Shown here: positions 9,827-17,675 of the stretch, one piece after another
Layout of the letters: the number at the start of each line of letters is the position of its first letter
How positions within the stretch are numbered: position 1 is the first letter of the stretch
Assembly (NCBI GenBank): GCA_028279365.1
Contig: JANQNX010000015.1
Span: 1-64,000 of the forward strand
Direction: 5' to 3'
Source of the DNA: Gammaproteobacteria bacterium
Lineage (GTDB): Bacteria; Pseudomonadota; Gammaproteobacteria; Eutrophobiales; Eutrophobiaceae
DNA length: 64,000 nt
Made by a program: the position numbers and the translations under genes
Notes under the pieces: generated by a model
Databases searched by the model: none
What the model saw: the letters and a program-made list of their open reading frames with translations, nothing else
Told to the model about the DNA's origin: nothing

Positions 9827-10464
9827 AGGATAGTCCCGATTACATCGTTGTTGAAGGCCCAATAGGTGTCGGTAAAACGACACTGGCAACCAAACTGGCT
9901 AAAACATTTAAGACCGAGTTAATGCTGGAACTCGCTGATGAGAATCCGTTTCTTACCCGTTTTTATACCGATCCCAAATCCGTTGCACTACCAACCCAGC
10001 TATTCTTTTTATTCCAACGGGCGAAACAGCTGGAAGAACTCAGGCAAACCGATATGTTTAAACCGGTACAGGTATCGGACTTTTTAATTGAAAAAGATAA
10101 AATGTTTGCCTCTATCAACCTAGATGATGATGAATTGGCTTTATATCATCAGGTCTATGAAAGATTAACGCTGGACGTGCCAGTGCCTGACCTGGTGATC
10201 TATTTGCAAGCACCAGTCGACGTGTTAATGCGACGTATTCGTGAACGAGGACGGGCGTTTGAAAGCCCGGTTACCCGAAGCTACCTAAAAAAAATATCTG
10301 ACGCTTATATTGAATTTTTTTACCATTACAGTATGTCGCCATTACTGATTGTGAATACGCAGGACTTTGATTTATCCGATAATGAAAAGGATTATGATTT
10401 ATTACTTGAGCATATTCGCAAGTTACAACCGGGCAGACATTACTTTAATCCGATAGAGCTATGA
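9823..10464 (+). CDS. Deoxynucleoside kinase family protein
   Basis: A 213-residue P-loop kinase. The Walker A VEGPIGVGKTTLA begins at about residue 9, and the RIRERGRAFE lid segment and the spacing of the family are visible. The family phosphorylates deoxyadenosine, deoxyguanosine or deoxycytidine; the exact substrate cannot be told from the sequence. It overlaps folK and panB by 4 bp each, so the folK-kinase-panB-panC chain is translationally coupled. This placement between folK and panB recurs in many gammaproteobacteria. Confidence 0.85.
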   Translation: MKDSPDYIVVEGPIGVGKTTLATKLAKTFKTELMLELADENPFLTRFYTDPKSVALPTQLFFLFQRAKQLEELRQTDMFKPVQVSDFLIEKDKMFASINLDDDELALYHQVYERLTLDVPVPDLVIYLQAPVDVLMRRIRERGRAFESPVTRSYLKKISDAYIEFFYHYSMSPLLIVNTQDFDLSDNEKDYDLLLEHIRKLQPGRHYFNPIEL

Positions 10465-11255
10465 GCAAAGCGATCACAATCAGCGATCTGAATAAAATGA
10501 AACAAGCGGGTGAAAAGATTGCTTGCTTAACATCTTATGATGCCTGTTTCGCCAAGCTGCAGGAGAAAGCCGGCGTTGATGTATTATTGGTTGGCGACTC
10601 GTTAGGTATGGTATTACATGGTCAAGAGACCACAGTCTCTGTGACGATGAGTGACATGATTTATCATACGCGTCTGGTTAGTCAAAATTGCACCAGACCG
10701 CTGGTCATGAGCGACATGCCATTTATGAGTTACGGTTCGCCAGCGCAGGCATTAGGTAACGCATCTCGTTTAATTGCAGAGGCTGGTGCCAAGATGGTCA
10801 AGCTGGAGGGCGGCGCCATGTTTGCTGACACAATTAGTTTGTTATCTGATCACGGTATTGCGGTCTGTGCGCATTTGGGTCTTACCCCTCAATCGGTACA
10901 TAAAATAGGCGGTTACTTTGTACAGGGTCGTGACGAGGAATCAGCAAAACAATTAACCGACGATGCCTTGTTATTGGAAAAAGCCGGGGCAGAGTGTCTG
11001 CTGCTAGAATGTGTTCCCGCAACTGTCGCTGCCGACATAACAGCTGAGATTAATATACCTGTGATTGGTATTGGTGCAGGTCTGGATTGCGATGCTCAGG
11101 TACTGGTCGCGCATGACATGTTAGGCATGAGTGCTTATCAACCCAAGTTCTCAAGAAATTTTTTGCAGGAAACTGATTCTATCGAGTCGGCATTCAGGAA
11201 CTATGTGACTGCAGTCAAAAGTCAGGTTTTTCCCGACGCCGCACATATTTTTTAG
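10461..11255 (+). CDS. panB: 3-methyl-2-oxobutanoate hydroxymethyltransferase
   Basis: The 264-residue protein carries family motifs LTSYDACFA, VGDSLGMVLHG and VKLEGG, and the GIGAGLDCDAQVLV stretch near residue 200. It adds a hydroxymethyl group from methylene-tetrahydrofolate to ketoisovalerate, giving ketopantoate, the first committed step to pantothenate and CoA. It overlaps both the upstream kinase (4 bp) and panC (1 bp). Confidence 0.96.
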   Translation: MSKAITISDLNKMKQAGEKIACLTSYDACFAKLQEKAGVDVLLVGDSLGMVLHGQETTVSVTMSDMIYHTRLVSQNCTRPLVMSDMPFMSYGSPAQALGNASRLIAEAGAKMVKLEGGAMFADTISLLSDHGIAVCAHLGLTPQSVHKIGGYFVQGRDEESAKQLTDDALLLEKAGAECLLLECVPATVAADITAEINIPVIGIGAGLDCDAQVLVAHDMLGMSAYQPKFSRNFLQETDSIESAFRNYVTAVKSQVFPDAAHIF

Positions 11256-12100
11256 TGATGCTCAAGGTCGATACAGTTGCATTTGTAAGAGAAACATTAG
11301 GCAAATTTCGCAAGCAAGACAAAACAATTGCGCTGGTGCCTACCATGGGCAATTTACATGAAGGACATTTGTCCCTGGTCCGAGAAGTGCAAAAGCTCTC
11401 AGATGTTTGTGTCGTTAGTATTTTTGTGAATCCTACCCAGTTTGTCGAGGGCGAAGATTTCGATTCCTATCCCCGGACAATGGAACAGGATCTAAGATTA
11501 CTCGAATCATTAAATGTCGATGTGGTATTTACGCCTGATACTGAGCAGCTTTATGCTGATGACACTGCTGCTGAAGTGACGGTACCTGCATTGGAAAATA
11601 TTTACTGTGGCGAGTATCGACCAGGACATTTTCGTGGCGTGGCGACGGTCGTCACCAAGCTGTTCAATATTGTGCAACCGGATGTCGCAATTTTTGGGCG
11701 AAAAGATTACCAGCAACTACTGGTTATCAAATCATTGGTGAATGCATTGAATATATCGGTAGAAATTATCAGTGCTGAGACTATGCGCGAACAGGATGGT
11801 CTGGCCATGAGTTCTCGTAATCAATATTTGAGCGATGCAGAACGCAACATTGCGCCGCGCTTATTTGCCTGTTTAACCGAGCTTGCCAATGCATTGCAGG
11901 CAGGCAACAGGAATTTTGCAGAATTAGAGACAAACGCGAGCGCCGAATTGACCCGTTTTGGGTTTAAGCCTGAGTATGTCAGCATTTGTGACGCAGCCAC
12001 ATTAGCATCGCCGAAAAATAATAATCTTGTTATCATCGCTGCTGCCTGGTTGGGGCAGGCACGTTTAATTGACAATGTTGCGGTGCAAACCTATGATTGA
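11255..12100 (+). CDS. panC: Pantothenate synthetase
   Basis: The 281-residue protein has the ATP-site motif VPTMGNLHEGHLSLV, the FVNPTQF motif and the GRKDYQQL segment of pantoate-beta-alanine ligase. It joins pantoate to beta-alanine with ATP. Two adjacent starts are possible: GTG at 11255, overlapping the panB stop by one base, or ATG at 11258. Either gives coupled translation with panB. panD, which makes the beta-alanine, follows 52 bp later. Confidence 0.96.
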   Translation: MMLKVDTVAFVRETLGKFRKQDKTIALVPTMGNLHEGHLSLVREVQKLSDVCVVSIFVNPTQFVEGEDFDSYPRTMEQDLRLLESLNVDVVFTPDTEQLYADDTAAEVTVPALENIYCGEYRPGHFRGVATVVTKLFNIVQPDVAIFGRKDYQQLLVIKSLVNALNISVEIISAETMREQDGLAMSSRNQYLSDAERNIAPRLFACLTELANALQAGNRNFAELETNASAELTRFGFKPEYVSICDAATLASPKNNNLVIIAAAWLGQARLIDNVAVQTYD

Positions 12101-12152
12101 TTACATTGCATTGCTCGCGACAAATTTTTAAAAGCCAAGTTATTGAATAATA

Positions 12153-12533
12153 ATGAAAATTACAGTTCTTAAAGCCAAGCTGCACCAAGCTTACGTCACC
12201 CATTCCAAGCTGGAATACGACGGATCGTGTGCTATTGATGGTGCCTTGTTGGACAAGGCAGGTATCCACGAATACGAGCAGATTCAGATCTACAACATCA
12301 ATAATGGCGAAAGGTTTACCACCTATGCGATTCGCGCTGAAGATAATTCACGTGTCATATCAGTCAATGGTGCGGCGGCTCATAAGGCAAACCCGGGTGA
12401 TCGCGTCATCATTTGTGCTTACGGGCGTGTCGATGAAAATGAGATGGGTAGTTTCAAACCGACCTTAATTTACTTGGACGAAAATAACGACATCACTCGC
12501 ATCAAGGATCATATCCCGGTCCAGGCAGCTTAA
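12153..12533 (+). CDS. panD: Aspartate 1-decarboxylase proenzyme
   Basis: The 126-residue proenzyme shows the self-cleavage site Gly24-Ser25 in YDGSCAID, which generates the pyruvoyl cofactor. [20 protein letters not shown] is the conserved C-terminal half. It supplies beta-alanine for PanC. It is the last gene of the pantothenate group; the 52-bp gap from panC may hold its own ribosome-binding site but no clear promoter. It converges on the response regulator gene, with 13 bp between stops. Confidence 0.96.
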   Translation: MKITVLKAKLHQAYVTHSKLEYDGSCAIDGALLDKAGIHEYEQIQIYNINNGERFTTYAIRAEDNSRVISVNGAAAHKANPGDRVIICAYGRVDENEMGSFKPTLIYLDENNDITRIKDHIPVQAA

Positions 12534-12546
12534 ACTCAGGCCAGTT

Positions 12547-13065
12547 TTACTCAGATACAGTATTTGAATTACGTTTTAATTTTCGTTGCAGTGTGCGCCT
12601 GTGCATCCCGAGTTTTTTTGCAGCTTGACTAATATTGCCACCACAAGCGTTTAATACTTCCTGAATATGTTCCATCTCTACTTGTTGTAATGGTTTGGCT
12701 TTTTCTTCTGTTGCAGGTTCTTCTTCCTTGAACATGGCGATGATTTGGTTTGCATCTGCGGGTTTGGTCAGATAATTAATCGCGCCCAATTTAATCGCTT
12801 CTACAGCGGTATTGATGCTGGCATAGCCAGTAAGTACAACAATCCGAATACCGGGACACAGATTGCAGAGCTTGGGGATCACACTGAGACCCGATTCGCC
12901 CGGCATTTTTAAATCAACTATCGCGAGTTCCGGTTTATCTTTTTCAGCAATTGTTTCTGCTTCAATTGCACTTCCTGCTACGCTGACACGATAGCCTCGT
13001 TTATCAAGTGCATTAGCTAGCACTGTTCTAAATGCATCATCATCATCAACGATGAGTATTCTCAT
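12547..13065 (-). CDS. regA: Response regulator, RegA/PrrA/ActR family
   Basis: A 172-residue regulator. The receiver domain (1-105) has the acidic pocket VDDDD at 7-10, phospho-acceptor Asp51 in IVDLKMPG, and Lys101 in LTKPADA. The C-terminal Fis-type helix-turn-helix (about 135-165) contains GGNISQAAKKLGMHRRTLQRKL, typical of RegA/PrrA. The family controls respiration, carbon fixation and redox genes. The sensor kinase gene lies immediately upstream with 1 bp between the frames, so the two are one operon. The cytochrome c gene further upstream is a plausible target by inference. Confidence 0.88.
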   Translation of the reverse strand: MRILIVDDDDAFRTVLANALDKRGYRVSVAGSAIEAETIAEKDKPELAIVDLKMPGESGLSVIPKLCNLCPGIRIVVLTGYASINTAVEAIKLGAINYLTKPADANQIIAMFKEEEPATEEKAKPLQQVEMEHIQEVLNACGGNISQAAKKLGMHRRTLQRKLKRNSNTVSE

Positions 13066-13066
13066 C

Positions 13067-14311
13067 CTAGCTTACCGTTAAAAGAGGGCACAGTGGAATG
13101 CATATACTCACGCACGTACCCTTATTATTACTGCTAATAAATAAATCGCCGCCAAACCGATTGATGGTCGTCTTGGCTAGAAACAAACCAATACCCATGC
13201 CGTTCTCTATACCCGAGCCCGATACAATATTGTTACCAATCTTTGTTAACACGGCCGGTTCAATACCTTCTCCATTATCTTTAATTACAATAGTGAATGT
13301 GTTGTCATCCCAGTCTATTTCTATTGCTACTTTTGATTTAGTCGCCTCGCCACTGTTCTTTAGGATATTGATAAAGGCATAGCTTAGGCTTTGATCCATG
13401 ACGATGTCCGGGCCTTGTTCGTGACGCATGTATTTTTTGCTCACATCAATATCAGTTAATCCGCTTGCCCAATTATCAATGAGTTCATCAAGATAATGCT
13501 TTAGTGCTATTTTCTCGCCTGACTCTGCTCGTAACTCTCCTGCATCCTCTGCCATTTTTGCAATAATCGATTTGCAGCGATCAATCTGGCTCCTAAGTAA
13601 TGATAGATCTTTAACTAACATCTCATCTTTATTTGAATAATCATTTTCCAGCTCATTCGTGAGAATCGCCATTGTGGATAACGGTGTACCCAGTTCATGA
13701 GCAGTATTTGCCGCCAGTGTGCCAAGCGCTATCACTTGCTCGTCTCTTAATGTAGATTCTCTCGCCAGCGCAAGCAGATGTTCCTGTTTACGCAGGTTGT
13801 ATGAAATACGGGAAACAAAATACGCAATCAGGACGACGCTAAGAATAAAGCCATACCACATTCCCCACAAATGCAGATTCACAGCTTCATCATGGTGATG
13901 ATTATCACCCAGAGGCACCTGAAAAAACATCAGTCCGGTATAACAGCCGATAGTAATAACAGCTAGTGCCCAGGTATATCGACGCGTAAGGCTGGCAGCG
14001 GAAAAGATAACCGGAATAATAAACAACGAGATAAGTGGGTTGGCCGAACCGCCAGAGAAATAAATCAGGAGTGAAAGGCCAATAATATCGATTAGCAGCT
14101 GTAAGAAAAAAACTGTCTTGGAAATGGTTTTCTCTTTTCGTAGTTTAAGCCACGACCAGATAGTCGCCAGCAGTATGATGGAGATAACAATTCCGATAGG
14201 AATCAGGGGTAATGAACTTGAGGTAAGGAAATCGATATAAATAAAAACAGCGACGATGCCTGCCAGACTAAACAGTCTTATCAATAACAAATAGCTAAAG
14301 TTCTTAAGCAT
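13067..14311 (-). CDS. regB: Sensor histidine kinase, RegB/PrrB family
   Basis: A 414-residue kinase. Six membrane segments lie within residues 5-170 and include GGSANPL near 87-93, which matches the quinone-sensing loop of RegB. The H-box is AHELGTPLS with His205, and an ATPase domain follows with NGEGIEP and GMGIGLFLA. I see no cysteine between the last membrane segment and the H-box, where RegB of purple bacteria has its redox-box cysteine, so signalling here may rest on the quinone site. It is co-transcribed with the regulator gene. An upstream terminator separates it from the cytochrome gene. Confidence 0.88.
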   Translation of the reverse strand: MLKNFSYLLLIRLFSLAGIVAVFIYIDFLTSSSLPLIPIGIVISIILLATIWSWLKLRKEKTISKTVFFLQLLIDIIGLSLLIYFSGGSANPLISLFIIPVIFSAASLTRRYTWALAVITIGCYTGLMFFQVPLGDNHHHDEAVNLHLWGMWYGFILSVVLIAYFVSRISYNLRKQEHLLALARESTLRDEQVIALGTLAANTAHELGTPLSTMAILTNELENDYSNKDEMLVKDLSLLRSQIDRCKSIIAKMAEDAGELRAESGEKIALKHYLDELIDNWASGLTDIDVSKKYMRHEQGPDIVMDQSLSYAFINILKNSGEATKSKVAIEIDWDDNTFTIVIKDNGEGIEPAVLTKIGNNIVSGSGIENGMGIGLFLAKTTINRFGGDLFISSNNKGTCVSICIPLCPLLTVS

Positions 14312-14350
14312 CGTAAAGATCTTGAGTTATTAGTGGAGCTTGTACTGTTG

Positions 14351-14393
14351 GAAAAAATAAAAACCAGCTGTACTTAAGATTAAGTACAGCTGG
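14351..14393 (-). terminator. Rho-independent terminator of the cytochrome c gene
   Basis: A perfect inverted repeat of 14 bp (CCAGCTGTACTTAA at 14364-14377 and its complement at 14380-14393) is followed, on the minus strand, by TTTTTATTTTTT. It lies between the cytochrome c gene and the sensor kinase gene, both on the minus strand. It should end the cytochrome transcript and isolate the kinase-regulator operon. Confidence 0.9.
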
Positions 14394-14472
14394 ATGTTAC
14401 ATCAAAAAATATGATTGTCGGAGATAATATTTATGCGATGTAACGTTAAGGGGTGAATTTAGAAAAGAAGTG

Positions 14473-14886
14473 TTATTTTTCCTTACCCATCGGTAATTTA
14501 ATCAGGTTACCAGGACCGAGTACGTCATCGCCTCTCGCAACCAGATAGGCGTATAAATTATCCAGGTTGTCCATCACACGCTTATTAGTTTTATGCGGTC
14601 GCATCATGGTTCCTGAACGTCCGTTAGTCACAATGTCAACAAACTGTTCCTTGGTTAATACCTGAGTAACACTATTGGCAAGATTGGGCCCGACAGCACC
14701 GACTCCACCTTTACCATGACATGCACCGCAGCCACCGCCATTATAGGTTCTCCAGCCTTCCATTGCGTTTTCACTAATCTTGCCATCAGCCGTTATTTCA
14801 TAGGGTTTTTCATCTGCCGCAAGTGCAGCCGTTGACAAGGCCCATGTCGCTGAGAGTGCGACGATTAAATGTAAATATTTTTTCAC
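14473..14886 (-). CDS. Periplasmic c-type cytochrome
   Basis: A 137-residue protein with a signal peptide (residues 1-23, cleavage near ALA-ADE). A single heme site, CGACH, lies at 53-57, and a candidate axial Met is in TMMRPHK (94-95). The length and the C-terminal YAYLVARGDDVLGPG stretch recall small cytochromes that serve PQQ alcohol or methanol dehydrogenases, such as the PedF/c550 type; that role is inference. It has its own terminator and stands alone upstream of the redox two-component genes, whose regulator may control it. Confidence 0.85.
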   Translation of the reverse strand: MKKYLHLIVALSATWALSTAALAADEKPYEITADGKISENAMEGWRTYNGGGCGACHGKGGVGAVGPNLANSVTQVLTKEQFVDIVTNGRSGTMMRPHKTNKRVMDNLDNLYAYLVARGDDVLGPGNLIKLPMGKEK

Positions 14887-15020
14887 TACATAATCCTCTT
14901 GTTATTAATTTATAACTCCGCAGTTAAAGAGTCTTTGTCTCTTTATTTTTACTCGTTTATTTAAGACAGCTGATAGCCATGTTTGTTTCAAGCGCTGATA
15001 GAATACCGAAAAAAGTTAGC

Positions 15021-15049
15021 TTGACAATGTGGCAAAATGTCGCATTAAA
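15021..15049 (+). promoter_or_regulatory. Promoter-like region with RegA-like or sigma54-like dyad
   Basis: TTGACA at 15021-15026 is followed 17 bases later by ATTAAA, a possible sigma70 promoter for the downstream plus-strand gene. Inside the spacer, GTGGC-N5-GTCGC (15029-15043) resembles the G-rich dyad bound by RegA/PrrA regulators. The same bases, TGGCA-N7-GCA, also resemble a -24/-12 sigma54 site. The sequence cannot separate the two readings. The site lies between the divergent cytochrome c and CinA-like genes. Confidence 0.35.
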
Positions 15050-15094
15050 CGTTTAAGATAACGATAACTTTGGTTAGAAGGTTTAAAGCGAAAC

Positions 15095-15844
15095 ATGGAT
15101 ACAAAAATAGCGGGCGCGATCATTATCGGCAACGAAGTCTTGTCTGGTAGAACACAAGAAGCAAACCTTGCGTATATTGGTCAGGAACTCGATAAGCTGG
15201 GAATTAAACTAACGCAAGCGACAGTGATTCCGGATATTGAAACCACCATTATTGACACCGTGCAGATTTATTCAAAAGAGTTTGATTATGTATTTACTAC
15301 CGGTGGGATCGGTCCGACTCATGATGACATCACCTCGGGGAGCGTTGCCAAGGCGTTCAATAAAAAACTGATTAGGCATCCTGATGCTGTGATTGCAATG
15401 GAGCGCTATTATGAACCGGGACAATTAACTGACGCACGTTTAAAAATGGCGGATGTCCCGGAAGATGCCGAGTTGTTAACAAACCCGGTAAGCGGTGCAC
15501 CAGGGTTTCAATTACAGAACGTGTTTGTGTTGGCGGGCGTACCAAATATTATGCGAGCGATGTTTGATTTATTGGTGCCCAGGTTGATAGGTGGTGCGCC
15601 GATTTTGTCCGCGTCCGTTTCGACCAATCTTGGTGAAAGTCAGTTGGCTGATGGGCTTGGTAAGATCCAGGCAAAAAATGTAAACGTCGATATTGGCAGC
15701 TATCCTTATTTCAAAAAAGGCAAGTTGGGCGTAAATCTTGTGCTTCGCTCAACTGATAGAGAGCAAGTAAAACAACAGTTTGATCTAGTCAAACAGTTGA
15801 TCTCTGACTGCGGCGGCATAATTCAGGATGAGTTTGAACCCTAG
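15095..15844 (+). CDS. Molybdopterin-binding domain protein (CinA N-terminal-like)
   Basis: A 249-residue protein of the MoCF/CinA-N family. It has GNEVLSGRTQEAN near the N-terminus and the motif TTGGIGPTHDDIT at about residues 69-81. It lacks the CinA C-terminal nicotinamide-nucleotide deamidase domain, so it is a stand-alone N-terminal form. The family includes molybdopterin adenylyltransferases and ADP-ribose pyrophosphatases; the true substrate cannot be told here. It is preceded by the promoter-like dyad at 15021 and is monocistronic. Confidence 0.85.
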   Translation: MDTKIAGAIIIGNEVLSGRTQEANLAYIGQELDKLGIKLTQATVIPDIETTIIDTVQIYSKEFDYVFTTGGIGPTHDDITSGSVAKAFNKKLIRHPDAVIAMERYYEPGQLTDARLKMADVPEDAELLTNPVSGAPGFQLQNVFVLAGVPNIMRAMFDLLVPRLIGGAPILSASVSTNLGESQLADGLGKIQAKNVNVDIGSYPYFKKGKLGVNLVLRSTDREQVKQQFDLVKQLISDCGGIIQDEFEP

Positions 15845-15987
15845 ATGATAGTTTGTCCTTGACTAACTTTTTAATCAGTTCATTCAGATAAACTATTTAC
15901 ATCGAGCTATTTCTAAAATTCTATCCTGCGTATGGAATAAGACATGTAAGTATTAGTCTCCGAATACAACATGCGTCAATGCAGGCT

Positions 15988-16031
15988 GCCTCGACTTGGT
16001 TCGCTGTCAACTCCCCAGCACAAGTCGAGGC
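15988..16031. repeat. 11-bp inverted repeat in intergenic space
   Basis: GCCTCGACTTG at 15988-15998 and its exact complement at 16021-16031 are separated by 22 bases. It lies between the convergent CinA-like and alcohol dehydrogenase genes, so it may act as a two-way transcription block, but no T-run follows. A remnant of a dispersed repeat is the alternative. Confidence 0.6.
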
Positions 16032-16067
16032 TTCAATTCGAATATAAACAATCTCTAAAGATGATAT

Positions 16068-17147
16068 TTATGGGGTGATTGCTATCTTGAGTACACCATC
16101 ACGTTGATTCGCGAAAAGTTCGTAGGCTTCCTCAATATTTTCCAACTTGTAACGATGTGTCACTAGCGGATTCAAATCAACCAGACCGGATGCGATGACA
16201 TTCATTAGTCGACGCATGCGTTCCTTTCCACCAGGACAAAGTGAGGTAACAATTTTATTGTCACCCAAACCCGCATGAAACGCTGCTAACGGAATTGTTA
16301 GATCGTCAGAGTAAACACCTAAACTCGATAATGTGCCGCCCGGTTTGAGTACTTTGAAACAACTTTCAAAAGTTTGCTGTATGCCCAATGCCTCAATAGC
16401 AACATCAACACCGCGGCCTTCAGTTAGTCGCATGATTTCATCAACCGGATCGACTTTTTCAAAATCAATCACTACATCGGCACCCATACGCTTGGCTATT
16501 TTGATACGTTCAGGCACGGATTCAACAGCAAATACTGTTGTTGCGCCTTTGAGTTTTGCCCCAGCAGTTGCACAAAGTCCAATAGGGCCTTGAGCAAACA
16601 CGGCCACCGTATCACCAATCTTGATGTTTGCTGCTTCTGCGCCGGAAAATCCGGTTGACATAATATCCGGACACATTAGAACTTGTTCATCAGTTAACTC
16701 GTCGGGCACGGGCGCCAGGTTTGCCATCGCGTCAGGCACCAATACATATTCTGCTTGCGTACCATCAATGGTATTACCAAAACGCCATCCTCCCATTGGC
16801 TTCAAACCGTGTGCGCCACTTTGACCATCCTGAGCGCAGAGTCCGTCGAGACAGGCATTAGAATAACCCGACGGGCAGATAGCACCGGCGATAACTCGTT
16901 GCCCTTCTTCATAACCGTGAACATTTGAGCCAAGTTTTTCAATAACACCGACCGGTTCATGACCGACAGTCAGACCTTTTTCAACAGGGTATTCGCCTTT
17001 GAGTATATGCACATCAGTACCACAAATTGTGGTGGTGGTAATGCGAACAAGAGCGTCGTTTGAACTGATGTCAGGAATGGGTTTGTCATCCAGGGCAATG
17101 CGGCCTGGTTCGACAAATGTTGCTGCTTTCATCATTTGGGACATCAT
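16068..17147 (-). CDS. Zinc-dependent alcohol dehydrogenase
   Basis: A medium-chain dehydrogenase of about 359 residues. The catalytic zinc site is formed by TTICGTDVH and GHEPVGVIE. The NAD(P)-binding fold holds the glycine motif in FAQGPIGLCA. The structural-zinc segment is reduced (CPSG...CLDGLCAQ), as in the isopropanol/secondary alcohol dehydrogenase branch, so that is the best guess at substrate class. The start is set at the ATG at 17147, which follows GGAGG by nine bases; the frame opens nine codons earlier. It is the last chromosomal gene before the island. Confidence 0.88.
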   Translation of the reverse strand: MMSQMMKAATFVEPGRIALDDKPIPDISSNDALVRITTTTICGTDVHILKGEYPVEKGLTVGHEPVGVIEKLGSNVHGYEEGQRVIAGAICPSGYSNACLDGLCAQDGQSGAHGLKPMGGWRFGNTIDGTQAEYVLVPDAMANLAPVPDELTDEQVLMCPDIMSTGFSGAEAANIKIGDTVAVFAQGPIGLCATAGAKLKGATTVFAVESVPERIKIAKRMGADVVIDFEKVDPVDEIMRLTEGRGVDVAIEALGIQQTFESCFKVLKPGGTLSSLGVYSDDLTIPLAAFHAGLGDNKIVTSLCPGGKERMRRLMNVIASGLVDLNPLVTHRYKLENIEEAYELFANQRDGVLKIAITP

Positions 17148-17291
17148 CGTTTCTATCCTCCATACATATTCCAACTACGGGATAAAAAGTATTATTAATA
17201 TGCTATTGCAAATGACGGGTGTAGTCATTGATCTATGTCATCAAATTAAGTGGTAATTCGATTAAATAATTCAAATAGTCACTATCTAGAA

Positions 17292-17346
17292 TGGTGCCGA
17301 GGGCGAGAATCGAACTCGCACTTCCGAAGAAACCGGATTTTGAATC
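17292..17346 (-). pseudogene. 3' half of split tRNA-Leu(CAA) (attL)
   Basis: On the minus strand this piece supplies the 3' anticodon arm, the long variable arm, the T arm and the CCA-ending acceptor strand of a class II leucine tRNA. It breaks off in the anticodon loop at 17336-17346. Joined to 56361-56401 it forms an intact 85-nt tRNA whose acceptor stem pairs fully (one G-U pair) and whose anticodon is CAA. The two halves are 39 kb apart, so the host gene is inactive as it stands. Confidence 0.88.
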
Positions 17347-17406
17347 TAATGAGTATAGTTGTAAGTAGTTGATAATATTAAATATAATATATATTTAATA
17401 TTTAGT

Positions 17407-17425
17407 GTGTAACAGAATGTGTAAG
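17407..17425 (+). repeat. Left GTGTAA repeats, candidate integrase arm sites
   Basis: GTGTAAC (17407-17413) and GTGTAAG (17419-17425) lie 60-80 bp inside the left junction. The same pair, in the same orientation and nearly the same spacing, recurs at 56268-56285 inside the right junction. Arm-type binding sites of tyrosine integrases have this arrangement. The remaining bases to 17675 hold a weak AAAGCC/GGCTTT hairpin (17462-17481) and a TATAAT box (17566-17571) that may serve the next gene. Confidence 0.6.
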
Positions 17426-17675
17426 TTTTAGGGTCTATTTACTCTTAAAAATTGCCTTTTTAAAGCCCATATAGAGGCTTTTCTATTTAACTTAGTAAAT
17501 AATCAATCAAATGGTTATATAGAGGTGTATGGCTCTAAAATGGGCTACATAAGATGTTTTTGATATATAATGCATACAAGTCGAATTCCTGTTGGATAAT
17601 AGTGTTTTAAGTTGATTCACGTTAATGAGCGTTTGTACTTAAGCAAGTCATACATTTTCAAAGGAGTGAAGGTTA

